Below, in pieces: positions 1 to 7,785 of a stretch of 64,000 nt of DNA. The notes beneath the pieces were generated by a model. It worked only from the letters and a program-made list of their open reading frames with translations. It had not been told where the DNA came from and made no database searches. The position numbers and the translations under genes are program-made. Origin of the DNA: Sphingobium ummariense RL-3 (GTDB lineage: Bacteria > Pseudomonadota > Alphaproteobacteria > Sphingomonadales > Sphingomonadaceae). Numbering within the stretch: the stretch's first letter is position 1; each line of letters opens with the position of its first letter. The DNA is taken from positions 1 through 64,000 of the forward strand of contig NZ_AUWY01000057.1 in the NCBI RefSeq assembly GCF_000447205.1. Reading direction: 5' to 3'.

Positions 1-369
1 TGGCAATATCGCCCTGCCGCGCCGGGAAGCTGGACCTATCGTTCGGACGCTGCCGGATCGGTCGCGCAGTTCGGAACGCAGGCCTCCATCCGCTGCGACA
101 TTGCCACACGCCGCATCCGCATCGCCCGCGCCGGGGGGACGCAGGGGCCGCTGACCATCCGCACCAGCTTCGGCGCGGTGAGCTGGCCAGCCACCGCATC
201 GGGCGGCGCGATGCCGGAACTGGTTGCCGTGCGGGCGGCCAACGATGTGGTGCTGGATCAGATCGCCTACAGCCGCGGCCGTTTTGCGCTGGAGGCGGCG
301 GGTTTGCCGATGCTCATCCTGCCGCCTTGGGCGGAGGTGGCGCGGGTGATCGAGGATTGTCGGGCTTGA
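1..369 (+). CDS. Hypothetical protein, 3' end only (122 residues visible)
   Basis: The frame is open from the first base of the window and ends at a TGA at 367-369, so only the C-terminal part is seen. Codon use is typical of the rest of the window. The visible part is a soluble, mixed sequence with an RCD-x-ATRR segment (about residues 37-44) and a closing segment rich in hydrophobic residues (LPMLILPPW). I do not recognise a characterised family and no catalytic motif stands out. It could be one of the conserved hypothetical exported proteins of sphingomonads, but the N-terminus that would show a signal peptide lies outside the window. Confidence 0.6.
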   Translation, partial: WQYRPAAPGSWTYRSDAAGSVAQFGTQASIRCDIATRRIRIARAGGTQGPLTIRTSFGAVSWPATASGGAMPELVAVRAANDVVLDQIAYSRGRFALEAAGLPMLILPPWAEVARVIEDCRA

Positions 370-470
370 CGAGTGCGTCGCGCCGAAATCGCGGACGAAC
401 AAGTATGATTCGAAAAAAGAATAATACAAGCCTTGATCATGCAACCCGCCTGATTCACATATCATCTCGT

Positions 471-797
471 GGCCGGTGAAAGGCTTTGAAGCCTCAGCCG
501 GACACGCGGGCTTCAACATAGCGAAAGGAGGTGATCCGATGTCTCATGGTTCAGCAATGGGGTCGGTCAAGTCCTGTCGGGGAACGCGCCGCTGAGCGAC
601 GCCGCAGCGTCGATCCTTCCGGGCGTGGAAGCCAAGTCGCCGATACACAGGCGCATTCCTGCCCGAACCGGATAGCGCGATACACGTTTCCCTGGGGCGG
701 CACTTTCGGCCGCTGACCATGTCAATGATGGGCCGTCGGGCTGGACCCGGCGGCCCCTCTCATGTTGATGGCATTCTCGCGGTGGGACCTTCGCGAG
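471..797 (+). promoter_or_regulatory. Structured 5' leader upstream of the MHS transporter
   Basis: This 500-base gap before the transporter is not empty. It holds, in order: a stem AGGCTT-TG-AAGCCT at 481-494 inside a longer CCGGTGA/TCAgCCGG pairing; an exceptionally long Shine-Dalgarno match at 523-537 (GAAAGGAGGTGATCC, complementary to the 16S rRNA 3' tail over 15 bases); a tiny ORF at 539-595; a strong hairpin at 730-756 with 11-bp arms (one G-U pair) and a 5-base loop; and a second hairpin CTCGCG/CGCGAG at 776-797. The arrangement of leader ORF, then hairpins, then the main gene suggests attenuation or another cis-acting control. I could not match it to a known riboswitch class. Confidence 0.5.
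539..595 (+). CDS. Putative 18-residue leader peptide
   Basis: The ATG at 539 lies 7 bases after AGGAGG in a 15-base perfect anti-Shine-Dalgarno complement, so ribosome loading should be very strong. The frame encodes a basic peptide starting MSHGSAMGSVK, with a single Cys near the end and closing RGTRR, then TGA. It is followed by hairpin-forming RNA and, 280 bases on, by the transporter start. Inference: the peptide may matter less than the act of translating it. It is too short to support by codon statistics alone. Confidence 0.4.
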   Translation: MSHGSAMGSVKSCRGTRR

Positions 798-873
798 CCC
801 CTGGTCTCCGAAGCCCGTCCGGCGGCTCTGCAAGGCGGTTGCCAGCATCACCCGAGCTGGGCGAGGATGTCTC

Positions 874-2142
874 ATGACCGCTCCCCGTCCCCTGGATCGC
901 CGCTCCCTTGCTCTTGCAGCCATTTCCACCATCGTGGAGTGGTACGACTTCACGCTCTTCCTCTATCTCGCCACGGTCCTGGCCCGCGTCTTCTTTCAGG
1001 GGACGGACGCGGTGCTGACCGCGCTGGCGGGATTTGCCGTCGCCTATCTGATGCGTCCGATCGGCGCCGTGGTGTTCGGGCATTTCGGCGATCGGCACGG
1101 CCGGCGCGCGACGCTGCTGGCGTCGATGGCGCTGATGACGGTTGCCATGCTGCTGACGGCCATGCTGCCGACCGCATCGCAGGTCGGTCCGGTCGCGGGG
1201 CTCCTGCTGCTCGTCCTGCGCTGCGTCATGGGTTTTGCCGTGGGCGGGGAATATACCGGGGTTGTCGCCTATCTCCTGGAAGGGGCGGAGCCCCACCGGC
1301 GCGGCCTGGTGACGTCCATGGCCGCGGCGACGAGCGAGGTGGGCGGTCTGCTTGCCGCCGGGATGGCGGCGCTCACCGTCAGCCTCTTGCCTCCGTCCGC
1401 GCTCGACGATTGGGGCTGGCGGATTCCCTTCCTCTTCGGCGCGATGCTCGCCGGCCTGATCTTCGCCGCGCGTGCGGCCATGGGGGAATCGCCCGAGTTC
1501 GAGGCGCATCGCGCTGCTGGAACGCTCGTTCGCCGTCCGCTTCGCCATGCTGCGGCCCGCCATCGTGCCGGCATCATGCGCGGATTTGCGATCTCCGCCT
1601 TGGGATCGATCACTTACTATATCGGCATCACCTATGTGCCGGTCTATCTTTCCTCGATCGGCCGGCTGGACGAGGCGCAGGCCTTGCGGCTTGCAACAGT
1701 GGCTGCTGTCGCCGTGATCCTGGTGACGCCGCTGGTGGGCCTGCTTTCCGACCGGATGGGACGCCGGAAGGTGCTGGTCGGCCTTGCGGTCCTGGCGGTG
1801 GTCCTGCCCTATCCGTCCTTCCGGCTGTTCGCTAGCGCCGTCCCCGCCGCACCGTTTGGGGGAGCGCTGCTGCTCGCGGTGCTGGCCGGCGGGGTGAGCG
1901 CCGTCGGTGCCGTCGCCACTGCGGAGCAGCTGCCGGCCGAGGGTCGCCTGAGTGGCCTGGCACTGGGCGCTACCACGGCCACAGCGCTGTTCGGCGGCGT
2001 CGCGCCCTGGCTGGCCCAGATGGCGGTCGCCCGCATCGGCGCGTCCACCGCCCCCGCCGCGATGATCGCGCTCGTTGCTCTTGCGGCGCTTCCGCTGCTG
2101 CTTGCGCTCCCCGAGACGTTGCCGCGCAGAGCAAGCGATTGA
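874..2142 (+). CDS. MFS transporter, metabolite:H+ symporter (MHS) family
   Basis: A 422-residue inner-membrane carrier with about 12 hydrophobic segments. The signature loop between segments 2 and 3, GHFGDRHGRR (about residues 68-77), and the segment-4 motif GFAVGGEYTG (about 120-129) place it in the MHS branch that includes citrate, alpha-ketoglutarate, shikimate and proline/betaine symporters. A second MFS loop, LSDRMGRRKV, follows in the C-terminal half. The substrate cannot be read from sequence. The ATG at 874 is preceded by GCGAGGA. It is the only gene downstream of the structured leader at 471-797, so control through that leader is likely. Confidence 0.85.
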   Translation: MTAPRPLDRRSLALAAISTIVEWYDFTLFLYLATVLARVFFQGTDAVLTALAGFAVAYLMRPIGAVVFGHFGDRHGRRATLLASMALMTVAMLLTAMLPTASQVGPVAGLLLLVLRCVMGFAVGGEYTGVVAYLLEGAEPHRRGLVTSMAAATSEVGGLLAAGMAALTVSLLPPSALDDWGWRIPFLFGAMLAGLIFAARAAMGESPEFEAHRAAGTLVRRPLRHAAARHRAGIMRGFAISALGSITYYIGITYVPVYLSSIGRLDEAQALRLATVAAVAVILVTPLVGLLSDRMGRRKVLVGLAVLAVVLPYPSFRLFASAVPAAPFGGALLLAVLAGGVSAVGAVATAEQLPAEGRLSGLALGATTATALFGGVAPWLAQMAVARIGASTAPAAMIALVALAALPLLLALPETLPRRASD

Positions 2143-2326
2143 CCGTCGCGGCAGGAAGATGCGCAAGCGGGATGGGGGCGGGCGCCGTTGGTCAACTTCC
2201 GACCGTGGGCGTTCCTGCGCTTGAATTTCCACTTTTGCTGCACCTGCTCCCTCTAGCCATTCGCCGCCGGATCAAATACGACTGCCTTACACGACGCTCG
2301 ATCGAGGAGGCGTGAGGGGAACAGGG

Positions 2327-5300
2327 ATGAATCACGAAACGGAAACTTCTTCAAACCGCGCCGTAGAGGATGTCCTGGTCATCACGGATAATAACGAATT
2401 TCCCTCCGACATCCTATTTGTCGATGAGACTCAGTCGGATGATCTCGGTGACGTTGCGAATGCCCCGGAGGAGCAGAATTTTACTGTTCCGCCCCGTGAA
2501 TTCATTATCGTTGCATTTCCGAATTATTCCAAAACTAACCCTTATCAGGATGGGCTATACAGTTCGTTCAAGGGTTCGGGAGAAGTGATATATGGCAGTA
2601 TCGAAGAGGCGATCGGACTGCTCCAGGAACATGCAGGGAAGAACGTCCTCTTTCATCTGCACTGGCCCGAGCCGCTCTTCGCCGGCGTTCAGGACGATTT
2701 CGGCTATGAAGTCCGCGCCAGCGAATTCCTGAAGGCCGTCAGCCTGTTCCAGTCGATGGGCGGCATGTTCGTATGGACCATCCACAACCGCCTGTCGCAC
2801 GACCGCCGCTATGGCGACCTGGAGCCGGCGTTCCTCCAGAAGCTGGCCCACGCCGCCAACAGCATTCACGTCCACAGCGAAGCGGCGATCCCGCAGATCA
2901 ACGAATATTACGAGGTCGACCCGCGCAAGTGCATCGTCGTTCCGCATGGCAGCTATGAGGGTTATTACGGCCCCGCCTTCGACAAATATCAGTCCCGCGA
3001 CATGCTCGGCCTCGCGCACGCGGAAAAGCTGCTGGTCTTCTTCGGCCAGCTGAGGCCCTACAAGGGCATCGACGAGCTGATACAGGCTTTCAACGCGGCC
3101 ACGGCGGGCGACGATCATGTCCATCTGCTGATCGTGGGCAAGCCCATGTCGGGCTTCACCTCCGCCCAGGCGCGCATGATCGAGGAAAGTAATCCGCGCA
3201 TCCACGTCCGCGAAGGGTTCGTGCCCGACAGCAAGATCCCGGTCATCGTCGGGGCCGCCGACCTCATGGTTCTTCCCTATCGGGAGATCCTCACCTCCGG
3301 CTCGATCATGCTCGCTGCGACCTATGGCAAGCCGGTGATCACGCCTCGCCTGCCCACGCTTGCCTTCGTCGGCGAGGAGTCGCTGGGCATCCAGTACGAG
3401 CCTGGCGTCGATGGCGCGCTGGAGCAGGCGATCCGGGAGGGCCTGGAACTCTCCAGCAAGGAAGCGCGCGCGATTTCCGCGAGCGCCACCCAGTTCGCCA
3501 GGCAGCATAGCTGGCCGGTCGTCAGCGACCTGTTCCAGGGCAAGATCGTCGAGACGCTGGTTCCGTCGGTCGAGACGGTCAAGGTCGGCCGCAAGAGCCG
3601 TGACGTGCAGGTCATCCGAAAGCCGGCGGAAGCGGGCTTCATCGGCATCGCCCTCGTCTACTACCACAGCTGGGAGGACATATCCCGGCTGCTCCCGACG
3701 ATCCCGGCGGAGGTCGGCGGGAAGCCCGTGAAGATCTATCTCTTCGACAATTCCAGCCGCGGCAGGCCCAATTACAAGGTCGCGAACCTGTGCGACGTCT
3801 ATGCCACCATGCAGGACAATATCGGTTACGCCGCCGCGAACAACATCCTGCTTTCAATGATCAAGGACGATGGGTGCGACTATGCGTTCGTCCTCAATCC
3901 CGACACGACGCTGGCGAAAGACACGCTGGACGTGCTGGTCGCCAACGCCAAGCCGGGTATAGTTCAATCGCCGCTGATCCTCGACGAGGACGGGACCATT
4001 TCCTATGGCGGCGGTCGCGTCCGCCACGATAATAGCGGCCAGATCCATGTCGAGCACCTGCTGGAGCGCGAGCAGAAGGGGGCCGCGCCCGTCGCGCCCT
4101 ATTCCGTGCACGTGCTCAATGGCTGCGCGCTGTTCCTGCCCAGCGCCCTGCTCGACAAGATCGGCTACATCCCGGAGGATTATTTCCTCTATTATGAAGA
4201 GACCGACTGGTGCCTTTCCGCGAGGAAGAAGGGCGCCAAGCTGATCGTCGAGCCGAGGGCGACGATCACCCATCACAAGCGGTCCAAGGCGGGCGACTTC
4301 CCGTCGATCCACTACACCTATTATCTGCTGCGCAACAAATTCAATTTCAGCAGGACGTGGAATCGGAAGGGTTCGCCGCTCGACCTGGAAGAGATCGCCC
4401 GCGATACCACGGTCAATTTCGTGTCCGCCTGGCGGGAGAAGCTGGCCAAGACCTATCCGCAACTGATCCCAGTGTTCGAACGCTGCGTGCAGGCCGCGTT
4501 CGAGGACGGAAAGGCTGGGGTCAAGGGAAGGATCGACCTTGCCGCCCGGATCGACGCAGTGCCCATGCCGGACCTGCCGGTGAGCCACGGCCGCATCGAC
4601 AAGGTGGACAAAAGATCGCTCAGCGGATGGTTCTGTCAGCGGACCGCCGATGCAGACAGCTGGGAAAAATCCTCCGCCTGGCTGTTCCGGAACGGCAGCC
4701 CGCTTTCGCCGATCGAGCCCACATCCCTCAGGCACGACGTCGCGGGAGCTGGCTACAGCAACGAAAGCGGTTTCTCGCTCAACATCCCCCGTTCGGAGGA
4801 TGGCGAACAGCATCAATATGAGATCAGGATGACGTCCGACGGACGAAAGCTAGCGACGTCGGTCGCCGTCAAGCAGGACGTGTGGCCGCTCATCGTCGAA
4901 ACCAACTTCGCCCGCAAGCCAAAGCTGCGCTCGTTCCTCGAGAACATCGCCGATGGCCAGATCACCGGCTGGGCAGCAGACCTGGAGCATCCGGACGTCG
5001 GCATCCGGCTGGACGTCTATGTGAGCGGCCAGCTGCTGTGCGCCAATGTGCTCAGCTCCAACTTCCGGCAGGACCTCAAGAGCGCGGGGATCGGAGACGG
5101 CCGCCACGCCTTCGCGCTCCGCGTTCCGAACGAAATCCTGCTGCGCAGTGACGTCGATATCGAGATCCGACTGGCCGGGTCGCGCGAGACGTTGCAGAGG
5201 AAGACGGTCAAGGTCGTCAATGACTCGCGCGGTTTCTCGACCGCGTTCGACATGGATAAGTTCTTCCGCTGGGCCTATATCGAGGAACGGATGGCCGCAG

Positions 5301-6787
5301 GCCATTCGGAAAACGCGACCAAGCTGCTCCACCAGTTCGAGATGGAGAAGCTGCGCCGGCTGTCGCTGTGCGACGACAGGATGGAAGGCCCGCTGGCTTC
5401 GGTCATCATGCCAGCCTTCAACCGAGAAACGGTGATCGCGGACTCCATCAATTCGGTGCTGCAGCAGAGCTACGGCAATTTCGAGCTTCTGATCATCGAT
5501 GACGGGAGCAAGGACAACACCGCGGCCGTGGTGGAAACCTTCACCGACGAACGGATCAGGTTCATCCGGCTGGAACAGAATGCGGGCGTGTCGGCCGCGC
5601 GCAACGTCGGGCTGGAGCACGCGACGGGCGACATCATCACCTATCTGGATTCGGACAATATCTGGGATTCCGATTTCCTGAAGATCATGGTCAACGCGCT
5701 TGTCGCCAACTCGACCTATGAGTGCGCCTATGCCGGGCAGGTGATCTATCAGGTCGTCCCCACCATGGGAGGCGAAAGCTACAAGGCCGAGCACCGCGCC
5801 ATGCGCTTTGCGCCGTTCAACCGCAGCCGGATGGAGGAGCGGAACTTCATCGATCTCAATGTCTTCGTCCACAAACGCTTCCTGTACCGCTCGCTCGGCG
5901 GCTTCGACACCAGTCTGCGGCGCCTGGTCGATTGGGATCTCATCATGCGCTATACGCAGGACAATGTCCCGCTGATGGTTCCCTGCCTGCTGAGCAACTA
6001 TTTCATCGGCAAGACGGACAATCAGATTACATCGGTCGAGGATTTCAACAGCAATCGGGCGGCGTTGAAGATTCGGTCCCCGATCAAGCTGCTGAGCCAG
6101 GTCCCCGCTACGCCCGAACTGCTGAACATTCTGGTGTCTTGCGGTTCCCGGGAAGAAATGGAAGCATGGGTGGTGGCGAACGCCAGGCTGCTGCGCTCCA
6201 CGACCGGTATCGTGTCAGCCGTCTGGCTGGAGGAGGGCGTCGCTCACGCCGTCGCGATGGACGCGGCCGACTGGCCGGGTCGGATCCTGACAGACGAAGA
6301 CGTGCGGATCGTGGAACGCCCCACGGACGTGCTGCTGGAGGCCTTTGCCGTGAGGCCGAGCGCCGATCTGCTGCTGACCAGCGGACACTACGCGGTCGGC
6401 GGGAACTGGCATTCGGTGATCAACAAGGCGCAGAGTTCCGGCAATGTGCTGGCGATCACCGGTCGCGTCTATGGCAAGCCGAAAAGCTCTCGCTTCGGCA
6501 GCATCTATAGCGACGTCGTGCCCCGCATGGTGGCGGGGCATGTCGAATCCTGGTCGATCAATTCCCGGATCCAGGGTCAGGTGACTCGCAGCATCCCGCG
6601 CGACTACCTCTTCGTCGGCAGGGAACGCACCTCGCCGTTCCTTCAGGCCGCGACACTGGCCAGCGATATCGACGCGATGCTGGACATCGTGTTCGGCTTT
6701 GCCGGCATGACGGGCGACAGGTTTATCTATACGCCAGAACTGGTGGGATGCGAATATGGGGAGATCCCGAACTTCATCCTGGGTTGA
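2327..6787 (+). CDS. Large three-module glycosyltransferase (GT4-GT2-GT2)
   Basis: About 1486 residues. Module 1 (about 60-405) resembles GT-B family 4 enzymes: FFGQLRPYKGIDELIQAF and a late RE-x-LTSGS segment typical of nucleotide-sugar binding. Module 2 (about 440-720) is a GT-A rhamnosyltransferase-like domain with DNIGYAAANN and FVLNPDT. A linker (about 755-960) has two related blocks, each with a GRIDKV/DGQITGW-type start, probably beta-rich. Module 3 (about 1023-1245) is a classical GT2 domain with VIMPAFNRE, IIDDGSKDNT and YLDSDN. The last 240 residues are not recognised. ATG 2327 has GAGGGGA 6 bases upstream and is preferred over GTG 2312. No export or polymerisation genes adjoin, so the glycan target is unknown. 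Confidence 0.82.
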   Translation: MNHETETSSNRAVEDVLVITDNNEFPSDILFVDETQSDDLGDVANAPEEQNFTVPPREFIIVAFPNYSKTNPYQDGLYSSFKGSGEVIYGSIEEAIGLLQEHAGKNVLFHLHWPEPLFAGVQDDFGYEVRASEFLKAVSLFQSMGGMFVWTIHNRLSHDRRYGDLEPAFLQKLAHAANSIHVHSEAAIPQINEYYEVDPRKCIVVPHGSYEGYYGPAFDKYQSRDMLGLAHAEKLLVFFGQLRPYKGIDELIQAFNAATAGDDHVHLLIVGKPMSGFTSAQARMIEESNPRIHVREGFVPDSKIPVIVGAADLMVLPYREILTSGSIMLAATYGKPVITPRLPTLAFVGEESLGIQYEPGVDGALEQAIREGLELSSKEARAISASATQFARQHSWPVVSDLFQGKIVETLVPSVETVKVGRKSRDVQVIRKPAEAGFIGIALVYYHSWEDISRLLPTIPAEVGGKPVKIYLFDNSSRGRPNYKVANLCDVYATMQDNIGYAAANNILLSMIKDDGCDYAFVLNPDTTLAKDTLDVLVANAKPGIVQSPLILDEDGTISYGGGRVRHDNSGQIHVEHLLEREQKGAAPVAPYSVHVLNGCALFLPSALLDKIGYIPEDYFLYYEETDWCLSARKKGAKLIVEPRATITHHKRSKAGDFPSIHYTYYLLRNKFNFSRTWNRKGSPLDLEEIARDTTVNFVSAWREKLAKTYPQLIPVFERCVQAAFEDGKAGVKGRIDLAARIDAVPMPDLPVSHGRIDKVDKRSLSGWFCQRTADADSWEKSSAWLFRNGSPLSPIEPTSLRHDVAGAGYSNESGFSLNIPRSEDGEQHQYEIRMTSDGRKLATSVAVKQDVWPLIVETNFARKPKLRSFLENIADGQITGWAADLEHPDVGIRLDVYVSGQLLCANVLSSNFRQDLKSAGIGDGRHAFALRVPNEILLRSDVDIEIRLAGSRETLQRKTVKVVNDSRGFSTAFDMDKFFRWAYIEERMAAGHSENATKLLHQFEMEKLRRLSLCDDRMEGPLASVIMPAFNRETVIADSINSVLQQSYGNFELLIIDDGSKDNTAAVVETFTDERIRFIRLEQNAGVSAARNVGLEHATGDIITYLDSDNIWDSDFLKIMVNALVANSTYECAYAGQVIYQVVPTMGGESYKAEHRAMRFAPFNRSRMEERNFIDLNVFVHKRFLYRSLGGFDTSLRRLVDWDLIMRYTQDNVPLMVPCLLSNYFIGKTDNQITSVEDFNSNRAALKIRSPIKLLSQVPATPELLNILVSCGSREEMEAWVVANARLLRSTTGIVSAVWLEEGVAHAVAMDAADWPGRILTDEDVRIVERPTDVLLEAFAVRPSADLLLTSGHYAVGGNWHSVINKAQSSGNVLAITGRVYGKPKSSRFGSIYSDVVPRMVAGHVESWSINSRIQGQVTRSIPRDYLFVGRERTSPFLQAATLASDIDAMLDIVFGFAGMTGDRFIYTPELVGCEYGEIPNFILG

Positions 6788-6834
6788 GGGCACTTGCGGG
6801 AGGCGGCCAGCCGCCGCCTGCATCGCCGGGGCCG

Positions 6835-6856
6835 CTAGGGATATTTACGGATAGGG
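6835..6856 (-). promoter_or_regulatory. Possible regulator site upstream of the FNR-type gene
   Basis: Read on the minus strand the site is CCGTAAATATCCCTAG, preceded by CCCTAT. A related sequence, TACGGATTATCCCCTAA, lies at 7680-7696 upstream of ccoN. Both share ATCCC-TA and resemble loosely the binding sequences of FixJ/NarL-type response regulators. The match is weak and the two copies are in opposite orientation with respect to the genes they precede. Confidence 0.2.
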
Positions 6857-6886
6857 CCTTGGGCGTCCGCGCGTCATTCAGCGCGC

Positions 6887-7651
6887 ATGGACATGAAGTT
6901 TGATCTGGCGCAAATCGCGCCGCCTCCCCACGTCGCCTTTCCCATGAGTGCGCCGATGCGTGCCTGCGCCGCCGGGTCCTGCGACCAGTGCGGGGTGCGC
7001 GATCGCGCGATCTGCGCCGACCTGCCGTCGGGAGATCGAGAGGCGCTGAGCCAGATCGGCCGGCGCGTGGCCCTGCGCGCGGGGCAGACGGTGATGTGGG
7101 AAGGCGACGACAGCATGGTTGTCGCCAATGTGATCGAGGGGACGCTGAAGCTGTCCACTTCCCTGGGCGACGGGCGCGAGCAGATCGTCGGCGTCGTCTA
7201 TCCGTCGGATTTCATCGGCCGCCCGTTCGGCACGCTGACGCCGCACAGCGTGACGGCTCTCACCGACGCGCGGCTCTGCCTCTTTCCGCGCCGCGCCTTC
7301 GACGGCTTTGCCCGCAGCCATGGGGCGTTGCAGCACCGGCTTCTCGCAAGGACGCTCGACGACCTAGACCGCACCCGCGCCTGGATGCTTCTGCTCGGCC
7401 GGAAGAGCGCGCGGGAGAAGGTGGCGACCTTCCTGCTCGACATGGGCCGTCGCTTGCCCATCGATCGGGACGGCACGATCGAGCTGCCGCTTTCCCGCCA
7501 GCAGGTCGCCGATATCCTGGGTCTCACCATCGAGACCGTTTCGCGCCAGATGAACGAGATGAAGCGCCTGGGCGTCATCGCCCTGCCGGGCCGGCGCGGC
7601 GTTCGGCTGATCGACGCGGTTGCCCTGGAGGCGATGGCCGGGGGCGATTGA
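6887..7651 (+). CDS. fnr: Crp/Fnr-family transcriptional regulator, oxygen-sensing FNR type
   Basis: A 254-residue regulator with a cyclic-nucleotide-binding-like sensor domain and a C-terminal winged helix. The N-terminal Cys cluster (C-x4-C-x2-C-x7-C, about residues 26-43) plus a distal Cys in ARLCLFP (about 128) fits the ligand set of a [4Fe-4S] cluster as in FNR/FnrL proteins. The recognition helix TIETVSRQM carries the E-xx-SR pattern that reads TTGAT/ATCAA half-sites. It sits directly upstream of the cbb3 operon, whose promoter region has a matching palindrome at 7715-7728, so direct activation of ccoN is likely. The ATG at 6887 lacks a clear ribosome binding site; ATG 6893 is an alternative. 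Confidence 0.88.
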   Translation: MDMKFDLAQIAPPPHVAFPMSAPMRACAAGSCDQCGVRDRAICADLPSGDREALSQIGRRVALRAGQTVMWEGDDSMVVANVIEGTLKLSTSLGDGREQIVGVVYPSDFIGRPFGTLTPHSVTALTDARLCLFPRRAFDGFARSHGALQHRLLARTLDDLDRTRAWMLLLGRKSAREKVATFLLDMGRRLPIDRDGTIELPLSRQQVADILGLTIETVSRQMNEMKRLGVIALPGRRGVRLIDAVALEAMAGGD

Positions 7652-7679
7652 ACCTCGGCCGCGCGATCTCCGGGCGCCC

Positions 7680-7696
7680 TACGGATTATCCCCTAA
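7680..7696 (+). promoter_or_regulatory. Possible response-regulator site upstream of ccoN
   Basis: TACGGATTATCCCCTAA lies about 90 bases before ccoN and 19 bases upstream of the FNR box. It shares ATCCC-TA with the site at 6835-6856. A FixJ- or NarL-like regulator is one reading; chance similarity is not excluded. Confidence 0.2.
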
Positions 7697-7714
7697 AGAC
7701 CCCGGCCCGGCGCT

Positions 7715-7728
7715 TTGACAGAGGTCAA
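7715..7728. promoter_or_regulatory. FNR box upstream of ccoN
   Basis: TTGAC-AGAG-GTCAA is a perfect palindrome with the 5-4-5 spacing of FNR/FixK sites (consensus TTGAT-N4-ATCAA; TTGAC half-sites are common in alphaproteobacteria). Its centre is 64 bases before the ccoN start codon, a suitable distance for activation. Confidence 0.75.
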
Positions 7729-7785
7729 TGCAGGGGGACGGCACCGGCCGCAGTGGTGCCGCCAAGCCTTTGACGGGGAATTTAC

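Noticed and set aside
523..537. Remnant of a 16S rRNA gene on the minus strand
   Set aside because: Only the 15 bases matching the rRNA 3' tail agree; the flanking sequence has no 16S similarity, so it is a Shine-Dalgarno element.
540..800. Manganese (yybP-ykoY) or other known riboswitch
   Set aside because: The conserved GGGGAGUAG and closing consensus segments were not found; the leader stays unclassified.
760..2232. Long open frame antisense to the MHS transporter (490 codons)
   Set aside because: Composition is Arg/Gly/Gln/His-rich with no fold, and it mirrors the real gene; it is a high-GC antisense artefact.
2312..2326. GTG 2312 as start of the large glycosyltransferase
   Set aside because: GAGGAGG abuts the GTG with almost no spacing, whereas ATG 2327 has GAGGGGA at 6 bases.
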